25,090 nucleotides of DNA from DATLFA01 sp039934635 (GCA_039934635.1 JBDTLT010000060.1:1-25090); one strand, 5' to 3'; numbered from the stretch's first letter, positions 15,607 through 23,614 are shown. The notes: generated from the letters alone by a model not told the origin. A program made the numbers and translations.

Positions 15607-17133
15607 CTAATTGGCGAGCCGAATCACCGAGGACATGTATTCACCGATCATCATTGCGGTGAGATTGGTGTTGGCCCGAGGCACGTGCGGAACGATCGAC
15701 AGGTCGATTACGCGCAAGTTGTCGACACCGTAGACACGACAAGTCGAGTCGACCACGGTGCCGATGCTGCACGTCGCAGAGGCGTGCGCGCACCCGTCGA
15801 TGACACGTGCAATCCAGGCGTCGATCGTCGCCCGGTTGTCGAGATCAGACAGCATCGTACCGTCGATGCCGCGAGCCTCTCCGCGCATGTAGGGCGCGAA
15901 CGACGGGTGCGCGAGGACCTCCCTCATAATGTCGATACCTCGGCGCAACCGGTCGAGATCGCGTTCATCGCTACCCAAATTCAAGTTGACGTTCGGGTCG
16001 ATCGTCGGATCGGTGGTCGATATCGAGAGACGGCCGCGCCCAAAAGACTGATTTGCCAGCGCGCCCATACACCACCAGTTCGGCATCAACTTCGATGGAC
16101 CATTGCCGAGAGCCTGCATGTCGTTGAACGGTGTGCCGTCGACGCCGCTCGACCACCGAACGCCGGTGTTCGTGTGCCGGCCGTTTGGTGCACCGGGCAA
16201 CTCGTCATCAACGGGGAAGCCGAGAATCACCGCAGGATGCTCCTGCATTCCTTCTCCCACCGGAAGATCAATCCTTTGGGGAATGTCGAGTTCGCGCAAC
16301 AAGCCGGACGGGCCGATCCCCGATCGCTGGAGGATGGCGGGCGAATGGACCGCGCCCGCCGAGAGGATGACTTCATCACCGAAGATCTCCGTGCGACGGG
16401 CAGCACTGAGTGCCGCAACGCCGATGGCGCGTGTGCCCGAAAAGAGCACGCGATCCACCAGCACGTCTCCTCGAATCGTCAGGTTCGGACGGGTGCGAGC
16501 GGCCTCCAAATAGCCGTCGTTGGTGCTGACCCGTATCTCATCGCGCGCGTTGTACGCAAGCATGCAGACGCCCGTCGATCCCGGCTCGTTGCAGTCCGGC
16601 ATCCATGGGTTGCCCAGCGCCATGAAGCTCTCGCGAAATGCAAGATCGAGCGGCGCCCACTCGTCGGGAGTTGCGCGGCTGATGGTGATAGGCCCACCGC
16701 GACCGTGGTACGGAAGATCCCCGAACATCAGGTCATCTTCGAGCCGCTTGAAGCACTCCATGACCGCGTCGCGGGACCAATGTCCGTCCGACGGCGACCA
16801 ATCGTCGAACTCGTCGACCGGAGGCCTGATCGCGACCATGCCGTTGATCGACGAGCTGCCGCCCAGGCCGCGTCCACGCCAGTACGGTTCGGGTTGGCGC
16901 TCTGACGTTCGACGGACGTTCAGGGCCGGCCATTGAAAACTCGGGAACTGCTCGAGGTCGAGAATGTCCGACCAATGTCCTCGACGCATTTCCGCGGGCG
17001 CATCCGCGCTTCGGTAGTCCGGGCCCGCTTCGAGTAAGAGCACCGATACCGCGGGATCTTCACTCAGACGACTTGCCAGGACCGCGCCCGACGAACCCGC
17101 CCCGACGATCACGTAATCCCAATGTTCGGTCAT
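15607..17133 (-). CDS. GMC-family FAD-dependent oxidoreductase
   Basis: This 508-aa protein has the FAD dinucleotide fold at the N-terminus ('YVIVGAGSSGAVLASRLSE', G11-x-G13-x2-G16, then E35 in 'LLLEAG'), the second GMC signature 'GRGLGGSSSING' (88-98), and the C-terminal active-site block. That block has His450 ('HASATCSIG') and Asn488 ('RANTNLTAMM'), a His/Asn pair as in choline and alcohol oxidases of the family. The family oxidises alcohols to aldehydes or ketones using FAD. AGGAGAGG precedes the ATG on the minus strand. It starts 16 nt after the P450 stop, so the pair could hydroxylate a substrate and oxidise the alcohol. The substrate is unknown. Confidence 0.92.
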   Translation of the reverse strand: MTEHWDYVIVGAGSSGAVLASRLSEDPAVSVLLLEAGPDYRSADAPAEMRRGHWSDILDLEQFPSFQWPALNVRRTSERQPEPYWRGRGLGGSSSINGMVAIRPPVDEFDDWSPSDGHWSRDAVMECFKRLEDDLMFGDLPYHGRGGPITISRATPDEWAPLDLAFRESFMALGNPWMPDCNEPGSTGVCMLAYNARDEIRVSTNDGYLEAARTRPNLTIRGDVLVDRVLFSGTRAIGVAALSAARRTEIFGDEVILSAGAVHSPAILQRSGIGPSGLLRELDIPQRIDLPVGEGMQEHPAVILGFPVDDELPGAPNGRHTNTGVRWSSGVDGTPFNDMQALGNGPSKLMPNWWCMGALANQSFGRGRLSISTTDPTIDPNVNLNLGSDERDLDRLRRGIDIMREVLAHPSFAPYMRGEARGIDGTMLSDLDNRATIDAWIARVIDGCAHASATCSIGTVVDSTCRVYGVDNLRVIDLSIVPHVPRANTNLTAMMIGEYMSSVIRLAN

Positions 17134-17149
17134 TCCAACCTCTCCTGGT

Positions 17150-18295
17150 TCAAAGCACGATCGGGAGTTTCGCGAATCCTCGATTGGTGTCGGAGTGCAG
17201 GCGTACGACCTCGTCGCGTCGTACGCGGTAGTTGGGAAAGCGCGTCAGGAACTCGTCGAGCCCGACGCGCAACTCGGTCCGTGCGAGACTCGCACCGAGG
17301 CAGTGGTGGATGCCGAAGCCGAAACCAAGATGCGGGTTCGGTGTTCGTGTGATGTCGAAGTGGTCGGGGTCGTCGAACACCGCGGCGTCACGGTTCGCCG
17401 ACGCGAACAACATGTGCACCCGGGCCCCGGCGGGGATCACGGTGCCGTGCAACGCGATCGGCTCTGTGGTCACTCGAGACAAACCTTGGACCGGGGAATC
17501 CCAGCGCATCATCTCGTCGACCGCGGTCGCGAGCAGCGAATGGTCGGCCACGATCCTGATCCGTTCCCCGGCGAACTCGTCGAGCGTCATCAACGCGATG
17601 CCCATCCCACTGGTCGTGGTCTCGGTGCCGGCGAGCGTGAGCAGGAAGCACAACGCGACAACCTCGTCCTCGGCAAGTGCGTCGTCGTCGGGCGTCGAGC
17701 TGAGCAGCACGCTCATGAGGTCGTCGCCGGGAGCCTCTCGACGACGCGCGCAGGACTCGGCAAGGAACACCGACAGCTCGCGGCTGGCGCTGTCCATGGC
17801 CTCAGCGCCGACGTCAGAGGAGTAGACGATCACGTCACCACAACGCTGCAACACGTCGTAGGTCTCCGGCTCGAGACCAAGTAGCTCGGCCATGACCTGA
17901 TACGGCAAAAGGGCGGTGAACTGACTGAACGCGTCGATCTCACCTGCAGACGGCAGCGTCGCCACGAGATCGCGCGCGAGTCGTCGGATCACCGGCTCCA
18001 TTGCGGCCATCCGCTTGGGTGTGAACGCACGCGACACCGCCTTGCGTATCGCGGTGTGGGTGGGCGGATCCGATGTGATGATCGTCGGGGCCTCTGGCGC
18101 AAAGCCACTCGGCACCACCCCCGAAGCCGACGAAAACCGTTCGGGTGAGCGCAACATCATCTGCACGTCGTCGTAGCGCGATATGACCCACAGGTCGCGC
18201 TCCTCCACGTGGTAGACGGGATGCTCGTCGCGCAGCGCGCGGTACACGGCGTGGGGATCGTCCACCCACACTTGCGGGATCGGGTCAAGGTTCAT
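17150..18295 (-). CDS. Cytochrome P450
   Basis: This 381-aa soluble P450 has the I-helix AGTETT (222-227), ExxR (E261-R264) and the heme loop 'FGFGIHHCLG' with Cys332 as ligand; the C-helix reads 'DPPTHTAIRKAVSRAFTPKR'. It differs throughout from the P450 at 4367-5647, so the two are not a recent duplication. I cannot place it in a named CYP family. The start at ATG 18295 is chosen because GAGGTG precedes it and 'MNLDPIPQVWVDDPHAVYRALRDE' is the usual opening; the open frame to 18379 adds only low-quality residues. It leads the P450-GMC(-SnoaL) unit. The redox partner is not in the window. Confidence 0.92.
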   Translation of the reverse strand: MNLDPIPQVWVDDPHAVYRALRDEHPVYHVEERDLWVISRYDDVQMMLRSPERFSSASGVVPSGFAPEAPTIITSDPPTHTAIRKAVSRAFTPKRMAAMEPVIRRLARDLVATLPSAGEIDAFSQFTALLPYQVMAELLGLEPETYDVLQRCGDVIVYSSDVGAEAMDSASRELSVFLAESCARRREAPGDDLMSVLLSSTPDDDALAEDEVVALCFLLTLAGTETTTSGMGIALMTLDEFAGERIRIVADHSLLATAVDEMMRWDSPVQGLSRVTTEPIALHGTVIPAGARVHMLFASANRDAAVFDDPDHFDITRTPNPHLGFGFGIHHCLGASLARTELRVGLDEFLTRFPNYRVRRDEVVRLHSDTNRGFAKLPIVL

Positions 18296-18394
18296 CGCAA
18301 CACCTCGCGCGTTCGACACACGTGCCGTCCATACGCCATCAAGCTCGCCCCCGCGTTCGCCGTGCTCCTCGCGCCGCACCCTACACCTGGGACA

Positions 18395-19693
18395 TCAGTC
18401 CTCGGTGTGGGTGACCGGCCGTTCGCCCATCCACTCGCGCAACGTGTTCTTCAGCTTGATCTGTTGGATGAAGAGGTCGTGCTCAGGGCCGGCAGGGTTG
18501 TTCGACTGCGGTGCTTTGAAATAGAAGCTCAGCCACTCCTGCAGACCGCCTTTGCCGGCGCGCAGTGCGAGGTCCATGAACAGTGCGAGATCGAGCACGA
18601 TCGGGGCCGCGAGGATCGAGTCGCGGCAGAGGAAGTTGACCTTGATCTGCATGTCGTAGCCCATCCATCCGAAGATGTCGATGGCGTCCCAGCCCTCTTT
18701 GTTGTCGCCACGCGGTTGGTAGTAGTTGATGCGCACGACGTGGTCGACGTTGCCGTACAGATCGGGGTACAGGTCCGGTTGAAAAATCGTGTCGAGCACA
18801 CCGAGCTTCGATACCTCCTTGGACTTGAAGTTCTCCGGATCGTCGAGGACTTCACCGTCACGGTTGCCGAGGATGTTCGTCGAATACCAACCGCGCATAC
18901 CGAGCATGCGCGCCTTGAAGCCCGGAGCGAGGATGGTCTTCATGAGGGTCTGACCGGTCTTGAAGTCCTTCCCGCAGATCGGCGCTCCCTGACGCTCGGC
19001 GAGAGCGACGATGCAGGGCAGATCGACGGTGAGGTTGGGGGCCCCGTTCGCGTACGGCACGCCCAACGACAGTGCGGCATAGGCATAGATCTGCGAAGGC
19101 GAGATGTTCGGATCGCTCGACTTCAAGCCCGCTTCGAACGACTCGATGGTGTCGTGCACCGCGGTCGGTTCCTGATACGCCTCGGTCGACCCACACCACA
19201 CGACGACGAGACGGTCGCAGTTGTTCGCCGCCTTGAACCGCTCCATGTCGGCCATGAGCTGAAGGGCGAGGTCGTATTTGGTCGCGCCGGTCTTCACTCG
19301 CTTGCCGTCGAGACGCGAGACCCAACGCTTGTCGAACACGGCATCCATCGCCACGATGCCTTCGAGTTCACGAGAGAGCGGCGCGAGGTCTTCGTTTGTG
19401 AGCACTCCGGCGGTGCGGGCCGCTTCGAGGGCGTTCGAAGAGATCGGGTCCCAACCACCGAACACGATGTCATCGAGCCCGGCGAGCGGCACGAAGTCCT
19501 TGATCAACGGGTTGCGGTTCTCTTCGCGCTTGCCCAAGCGGATGTGAGCCATCTGGGTCAACGACCCGATGGGTTGCTTGAGTCCCTGACGAGTGGCGAG
19601 TACGCCGGCGTAGAGCGTGGTGGCGACGGCACCCATGCCCGGAGTGAGCACGCCGAGACGGCCGGTAGCGGGAGCGATGGTTGTAGAGGTCAT
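18395..19693 (-). CDS. ino1: Myo-inositol-1-phosphate synthase
   Basis: This 432-aa protein converts glucose-6-phosphate to inositol-3(1)-phosphate with bound NAD+, supplying phosphatidylinositol, and mycothiol where that is made. It has the NAD fold 'RLGVLTPGMGAVATTLYAGV', then 'NCDRLVVVWCGSTEA', the core 'PYANGAPNLTVDLPCIVAL' with 'GAPICGKDFKTGQT' (catalytic Lys region), then 'NILGNRDGEVL' and 'FKSKEVSK'. The length is closer to the larger synthases than to the short archaeal-type form of about 365 aa found in Mycobacterium. ATG 19693 gives the usual 'MTSTTIAPATGRLG' start; ATG 19705 is in frame and neither has a clear RBS. It diverges from a LysR gene across a strong LysR-type operator, so LysR control is likely. 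Confidence 0.92.
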   Translation of the reverse strand: MTSTTIAPATGRLGVLTPGMGAVATTLYAGVLATRQGLKQPIGSLTQMAHIRLGKREENRNPLIKDFVPLAGLDDIVFGGWDPISSNALEAARTAGVLTNEDLAPLSRELEGIVAMDAVFDKRWVSRLDGKRVKTGATKYDLALQLMADMERFKAANNCDRLVVVWCGSTEAYQEPTAVHDTIESFEAGLKSSDPNISPSQIYAYAALSLGVPYANGAPNLTVDLPCIVALAERQGAPICGKDFKTGQTLMKTILAPGFKARMLGMRGWYSTNILGNRDGEVLDDPENFKSKEVSKLGVLDTIFQPDLYPDLYGNVDHVVRINYYQPRGDNKEGWDAIDIFGWMGYDMQIKVNFLCRDSILAAPIVLDLALFMDLALRAGKGGLQEWLSFYFKAPQSNNPAGPEHDLFIQQIKLKNTLREWMGERPVTHTED

Positions 19694-19732
19694 GGGCACG
19701 AGCATCTACCAAAGGAACTACTGAGGCAAACG

Positions 19733-19751
19733 GAGTTAGCATAAGTAACTC
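19733..19751. promoter_or_regulatory. LysR-type operator (T-N11-A) between ino1 and lysR
   Basis: GAGTTAGCATAAGTAACTC has perfect 6-bp arms GAGTTA/TAACTC around 7 bp and contains the T-N11-A core of LysR boxes. It includes TATGCT on the minus strand (19738-19743) and TAGCAT on the plus strand (19737-19742), both TANNNT candidates for -10 elements. It lies 39 bp upstream of ino1 (from 19693) and 17 bp upstream of the lysR GTG, so it could serve both autorepression and ino1 control. Confidence 0.65.
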
Positions 19752-19768
19752 TTTGAACGGAACAGTAC

Positions 19769-20704
19769 GTGCGCGAACTCCCCAACCTTTCGGTGCATCA
19801 ACTCCTCTATGTGCGCGAGGCCGCCCGCGCCGCCACCTGGTCCGAGGCGGCGCGTCGTCTGGGCGTCACGCAGCCCGCGCTTTCCCAAGGCGTGGCCGAG
19901 GTCGAGCGACGCCTCGGAGTGAAGCTCTTCGACCGGCGCGCCCGGCTCCGCATGCCAACGCCCGAACTGAGCGAGGTGCTGACCGTGGCCGAACAGATCC
20001 TCAGCGGCATCGACGATCTCGACCGGCGACTGCACGAGCTGCAGACCGGCCAACGCGGCGCCGTGCGTCTCGGGATGATCGACACCGCTGCCCTCGGATC
20101 ACTTGCCCCGACCGTGGCCGCCTTTCGTTCAACGTTTCCCCGCGTCGCCCTCACGATGGTCGTGGAGGCATCCGTGTCGCTGTCCGAAAAAGTTGCGGCA
20201 GGCGAACTCGACCTCGCGGTGGTGGTCGGACCAAACCCGGTCATCGAACGGCTCGATCGACGCCTCGAGGTCACCCCGCTCTTCGACGAGAGCATCTACA
20301 TCTATCCCGCCGTGGAAGCCACCGGCTCGGCGCCACGACGCGTCGCCCCCGCGGAGTGGGGCCCCTGGGTCACATACCCGGCCGGCTCGCAAAGCCGCCA
20401 GTTGATCGCGGCGGCACTCGCCCGCAGGGGCGCATCCATGGAGGTGGTCGCCGAATCGTCGAACCCCGACGTCCTCCGTCAGATGGTTCGTCTCGGAGTC
20501 GGTTGGTGTGCATTGCCCGAAGACGTCGCGGAGACCGGCTCGCACCCCCTTCTCCGGCTTCCCGGCGCCGCGCTTGCGCAACGAGGCATCGTCGCGATCC
20601 GCCGAGCCGACGCGCTGCCCAACGCGAGCGCGGAACAACTCTTCGACGACCTCCGGTCCGCGTCGACCACGCGACGAAAGGCCCGTCGCGTAAGACTCGA
20701 GTGA
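19769..20704 (+). CDS. LysR-family transcriptional regulator
   Basis: This 311-aa protein has the N-terminal winged HTH 'LSVHQLLYVREAARAATWSEAARRLGVTQPALSQGVAEVERRLGVKLFDRR' split over residues 7-57, the linker helix to about 90, and the effector-binding domain ('GAVRLGMIDTAALGSLAPTVAAF', 'AGELDLAVVVGP', 'VRLGVGWCALPEDVA'). The start is GTG 19769 with a weak GGAAC upstream. LysR proteins bind T-N11-A sites and usually control a divergent gene; here that is ino1, with a perfect 19-bp palindrome between. The effector is unknown, but inositol or a metabolite of it is the natural guess. The stop shares its last base with the ATG of the phosphotransferase (TGATG). Confidence 0.92.
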   Translation: MRELPNLSVHQLLYVREAARAATWSEAARRLGVTQPALSQGVAEVERRLGVKLFDRRARLRMPTPELSEVLTVAEQILSGIDDLDRRLHELQTGQRGAVRLGMIDTAALGSLAPTVAAFRSTFPRVALTMVVEASVSLSEKVAAGELDLAVVVGPNPVIERLDRRLEVTPLFDESIYIYPAVEATGSAPRRVAPAEWGPWVTYPAGSQSRQLIAAALARRGASMEVVAESSNPDVLRQMVRLGVGWCALPEDVAETGSHPLLRLPGAALAQRGIVAIRRADALPNASAEQLFDDLRSASTTRRKARRVRLE

Positions 20705-21635
20705 TGGCCAGCCGTGTCCGTCGCGACATGACAGACGACATGCGTCGATTTCCGTCACCGGCGCAGCTGGCATGGGTCGAGCGCACCGTCGGGACCGGCG
20801 CGCGAGTAACCGGTGGTCGTCGCATGTTCGGCGGCATCTCGTCCTCCGTGCACCGCTTGTCGCTTCGGCTGCCGAACGGCAGGTCGGCGCACGTCGTACT
20901 GAAGCGCTTCACTGACCCCGGCTGGGGCGACACGCGCGCGATCGTCCAGAACGAAGCCGCGGCGCTCGCCGCGGTCGAGCAAATGGACGTCCCGGCACCT
21001 CGCCTGCTTGGGATATCACCCGGCGGCGCCGAGACCGACGGCGTGCCTTCGCTGCTCATGACCCGCGCCGCCGGCCGGGTCTGGCTGACTCCGCATGACA
21101 TCGACTCGTGGATCCGCCAGCTCGCGATCTTGCTGCCCACCCTCCACGCAGGGTCCGCCGATGTTCGGACGCGCCAGCCCCGAGACTTCGACGCGCTCAC
21201 GGTGCCCGAGTCGGCTCTACGGCCCGAGGTGTGGACCGCGGCGAAGGACGTCATCAGGGCGCAGCCGCCACCGACCGAGACCGTGTTCATTCACGGCGAC
21301 TATCAGACTTCAATGTGCTCTGGTCGCGTGGCCGCCTCAGCGCGCTCGTCGACTGGAGCTGGTCGTGCATCGCATCTCCCGACCGCGACGTCGGTCACTG
21401 CCGGCTGAATCTGGCCGTGCTCTATTCGCCCGAGATCGCGGAGAAGTTCCGCCGCGCGTACGAGGCCGAGGCGGGGCGGCAGGTCGAACCTTGGTGGGAC
21501 ATCCATCAACTGCTCGCCTACACCGACCACTGGCCGACCTTCATCCCGGTGCAAGTCGCCGGACGCGCCCCGGTCGACCTTCGTGGAATGACCGGCCGAG
21601 TCGAGCAGCTGCTCCTCATGGCCCTTGCGCGATGA
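20704..21635 (+). pseudogene. Aminoglycoside-phosphotransferase-like gene with single-base frameshift
   Basis: The gene starts at ATG 20704 overlapping the LysR stop (TGATG). The first frame reads through K67 ('VVLKRF') to 'VFIHGDYQ' (H197, D199) at 21306, then turns to nonsense and stops at 21408. A second frame continues at once with 'FNVLWSRGRLSALVDWSW' and runs to the stop at 21635 ('RVEQLLLMALAR'). Adding one base after 21306 (a C would give 'HGDYQHFNVLW', the usual motif) restores a 310-aa kinase with catalytic D199, N204 and metal-binding D217. Either the gene is recently inactivated or the base is a sequencing error; the otherwise intact sequence on both sides favours one of these over long decay. 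Confidence 0.85.
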
Positions 21636-21704
21636 GTTCGGGCGTGTCAAGCGGTCTGAGTAGGTGCGGTATGCACACGGTGCCGACGATCGATTGGAGT
21701 GAAG

Positions 21705-22262
21705 ATGGCCAAGCTGATCTATTCGGTACTGGGCTCGCTCGACGGCTACTTCGAGGACTCGGACGGGAGGTTCGACTGGGCCGCGCCCGATGAGGATGTG
21801 CATGCGTTTGTCAATGATCTCGAGCGGCCGATCCGGGCCTACCTGTGCGGGCGCCGCATGTACGAGACGATGGTCTTCTGGGAGACCGCGCCGACTGCCA
21901 ACGAACCGGCCGTGTTCCGCGATTACGCAGAGATCTGGCGGGGGGCGGAGAAGATCGTGTACTCGCGCACGCTTCAGACTCCATCCAGCGCGAGGACTCG
22001 GATCGAGCGCGAGTTCGACGTCGACGCGGTTCGGCAGCTAAAGCTGTCGTCAACGTCCGACCTTTCAATCGGGGGCGGCGATCTCGCCGGCCAGGCGATT
22101 GGCGCCGGGCTTGTCGATGAGTGCCATCTCTTCTTGTGCCCGATCGTGGTCGGTGGCGGCAAACGCACCCTGCCGGACAACGTCCGAGCGCAACTCGAAT
22201 TGCTCGATGAGCGCCCGTTCAAGAACGGCTTCGTCCATCTCCACTACCGCGTCATCGTCTGA
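21705..22262 (+). CDS. RibD C-terminal / dihydrofolate-reductase-like protein
   Basis: This 185-aa protein reads 'MAKLIYSVLGSLDGYFEDSDGRFDWAAPDEDVHAF', then 'RAYLCGRRMYETMVFWE', then 'DLSIGGGDLAGQAIGAGLVDECHLFLCPIVVGGGKRTLP', the pattern of the DHFR-like RibD_C family. True DHFRs and RibD reduce dihydrofolate or a riboflavin precursor with NADPH. These stand-alone actinobacterial members are mostly uncharacterised, and a housekeeping role should not be assumed. ATG 21705 has GGAG 5 nt upstream; GTG 21699 overlaps that site and is unlikely. No operon partner is obvious. Confidence 0.87.
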   Translation: MAKLIYSVLGSLDGYFEDSDGRFDWAAPDEDVHAFVNDLERPIRAYLCGRRMYETMVFWETAPTANEPAVFRDYAEIWRGAEKIVYSRTLQTPSSARTRIEREFDVDAVRQLKLSSTSDLSIGGGDLAGQAIGAGLVDECHLFLCPIVVGGGKRTLPDNVRAQLELLDERPFKNGFVHLHYRVIV

Positions 22263-22276
22263 TCACGACAACGTGA
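22263..22276. terminator. Short stem-loop after the RibD-like gene
   Basis: TCACG-ACAA-CGTGA starts directly after the TGA at 22260-22262 and lies between convergent genes. The stem is only 5 bp and no U-tract follows, so it is a weak candidate. Confidence 0.2.
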
Positions 22277-22303
22277 CGCGGCAGATCGCCTGCTCGGTTG
22301 CTG

Positions 22304-22570
22304 TTATTTGCCAGTGCGCTCGCGGTGCTTGCATCCTGGCCAGCAGCAGGGTCGACGCTGGCCCTCCTCCAGCTCCTCTTGGGTTCGGCGAATGCGGCGT
22401 TCTCGGGTGGTCGGTTGCTTGGCATCCTCGACCCAGCAGATGAACTCGTTGCGGGCCAACGGCGTGATGTCGTTCCAGGCATCGAGCGCCGGGGCGTTGG
22501 TGATCAGGGCCTTGCGCATGTCCCCTGGAAGCTTGTGCACCACACCACCGCGCACTTGCGGGCTGCTCAT
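22304..22570 (-). CDS. Small YdeI/OmpD-associated family protein
   Basis: This 88-aa protein reads 'MSSPQVRGGVVHKLPGDMR', 'KALITNAPALDAWNDITPLARNEFICWVEDAK', 'TRERRIRRTQEELEEGQRRPCCWPGC'. 'LTPLARNEFICWVEDAK' with 'RERRI.RT.E.L..G.R.P.CWPGC' is the C-terminal YdeI/OmpD-associated domain. This form has that domain alone and a Cys-rich end (CCWPGCKHR). The function is unknown; YdeI itself has been linked to stress and polymyxin resistance in enterobacteria. The open frame continues to 22978 opposite the kinase gene, but the conserved part begins at ATG 22570, 7 nt after a TANNNT hexamer. Confidence 0.8.
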   Translation of the reverse strand: MSSPQVRGGVVHKLPGDMRKALITNAPALDAWNDITPLARNEFICWVEDAKQPTTRERRIRRTQEELEEGQRRPCCWPGCKHRERTGK

Positions 22571-22577
22571 TAGGCTC

Positions 22578-22583
22578 ACGGTA
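22578..22583 (-). promoter_or_regulatory. Candidate -10 element (TACCGT)
   Basis: On the minus strand TACCGT is followed by 7 nt and the ATG of the small YdeI-type gene, which lacks a Shine-Dalgarno sequence. This fits a leaderless transcript. Confidence 0.3.
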
Positions 22584-22624
22584 GCGGTCGGCGCAGTAAG
22601 TTCCGCCGCGCGTTCTGTGACGCG

Positions 22625-23494
22625 GTGATTGACTCTGCACTCGTGGAATCGCCCGCCGTCACCATGCTGTGGGAGTCGGTCGATCCGACCGAACGCTTGA
22701 TGCAGCGCTTTGGTTTCCGCGGCGGTGCGGCGGTCGCCGACTGGGTCGCCGACGCCCTGCAACGGCGTTGGGACCTCGACGTCACGAACTGCGAGCGTGT
22801 GGTGATCAGCGATTGGAACGTGATGGCTTGGGTAGTGGCCAACGAACGTCGCCTCATCGCCAAGTGGTCGGCGCTGCCGCAGCGCTTCGCGCGCCTCGAG
22901 GACGCGGCGCGTATCGTCACTTGGCTCGACAGCCGCGGGATACCCGTGGCGGCTCCGATCCCCGCCGCTGATGGCCACTTATTGGTTGAGTTCGACAATG
23001 ACGCGAAGGGGCGAGTGAAGTCCCGGTTACCGCTGCCAGAAAGCCGGTTTCTACTTGGGCTTCTTCCTTTCATCGAAGGCGATCTCCTCGCTGTCAACGA
23101 CCCCGCTCAGGTCACGGACGCGGGCCAGATGCTGGCCGCGGTTCACGAAGCGCTCGCTTCCTATCCCCTTCAAGTCGGCGGCCGTCGTTCCGATGGACAG
23201 GAGCAACTCGTCCACAACGACTTCCGCTCGGCCAACGTCCTGCACAACGGAACGAGGATCACGGCCGTCCTCGACCTCGAAGAGGTCACGTACGACACGC
23301 GCGTCGCTGACCTCGCCAAGGCAGCCGTCCTCCTCGGCACCCGCTACCGCGATTGGGGACCAACGAGCGAGGGCGTGCGAGAGGCGTTCGTGGCCGCGTA
23401 CACCGAACACACTCAGGCTGCGCTAACGACGGCAGAACAACAGGAACTCGAAGCACGCATCGCCGCGGTCCAGAGGACGATGGGGTGGGGGTAG
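22625..23494 (+). CDS. Phosphotransferase, APH-like family
   Basis: This protein has up to 289 aa from GTG 22625; ATG 22664 ('MLWESVDPTERLMQRFGF') is an equally plausible start, and neither has a clear RBS. The kinase-like fold shows K80 in 'LIAKWSALP', the catalytic loop 'LVHNDFRSANVL' (H197, D199, N204) and 'VLDLEE' with D217 in the position of the metal-binding Asp. 'HND' in place of 'HGD' is common in this branch. The substrate is unknown. It differs from the other two kinases in the window (1212-2321 and 20704-21635), so these are separate subfamilies and not copies. Confidence 0.85.
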   Translation: MIDSALVESPAVTMLWESVDPTERLMQRFGFRGGAAVADWVADALQRRWDLDVTNCERVVISDWNVMAWVVANERRLIAKWSALPQRFARLEDAARIVTWLDSRGIPVAAPIPAADGHLLVEFDNDAKGRVKSRLPLPESRFLLGLLPFIEGDLLAVNDPAQVTDAGQMLAAVHEALASYPLQVGGRRSDGQEQLVHNDFRSANVLHNGTRITAVLDLEEVTYDTRVADLAKAAVLLGTRYRDWGPTSEGVREAFVAAYTEHTQAALTTAEQQELEARIAAVQRTMGWG

Positions 23495-23533
23495 GGACTC
23501 TCGATGAGGCGCCCGTCTCCCGTCCTTCTTCGT

Positions 23534-23565
23534 GTTGCGCAACGCAGGTCGTCATGACGCGCAAC
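23534..23565. promoter_or_regulatory. Palindrome and repeated GCGCAAC sites before the XRE gene
   Basis: GTTGCGCAAC (23534-23543) is a perfect 10-bp palindrome. GTCATGAC (23551-23558) is a perfect 8-bp palindrome. GCGCAAC occurs at 23537 and again at 23559, 22 bp apart (about two helical turns). This looks like a regulator-binding region 50-80 bp before the GTG of the XRE gene. Confidence 0.35.
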
Positions 23566-23614
23566 CAGTGCTGCATTCGACGGAGTCGTTGTATCTCCAA
23601 AGTAGGTATTGAGC

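Noticed and set aside
15571..16905. 444-aa open frame on the + strand opposite the GMC gene
   Set aside because: Shadow frame; the GMC protein has FAD and active-site motifs and an RBS.
4367..18295. Two P450 genes as a recent duplication
   Set aside because: The sequences differ throughout apart from the universal P450 motifs, and their partner genes differ (SDR versus GMC).
12821..19693. Secondary-metabolite biosynthetic cluster
   Set aside because: P450, GMC and SnoaL genes occur, but no polyketide, peptide or terpene synthase is present; ino1 is a primary-metabolism gene.
18209..19744. 511-aa open frame on the + strand opposite ino1
   Set aside because: Shadow of inositol-1-phosphate synthase, whose motifs are unmistakable; no family resemblance on the + strand.
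19753..20703. Open frame running in + direction through the whole lysR gene into the phosphotransferase (551 aa in total)
   Set aside because: Only the part from ATG 20704 resembles a protein; the earlier part is Arg/Pro-rich shadow of lysR.
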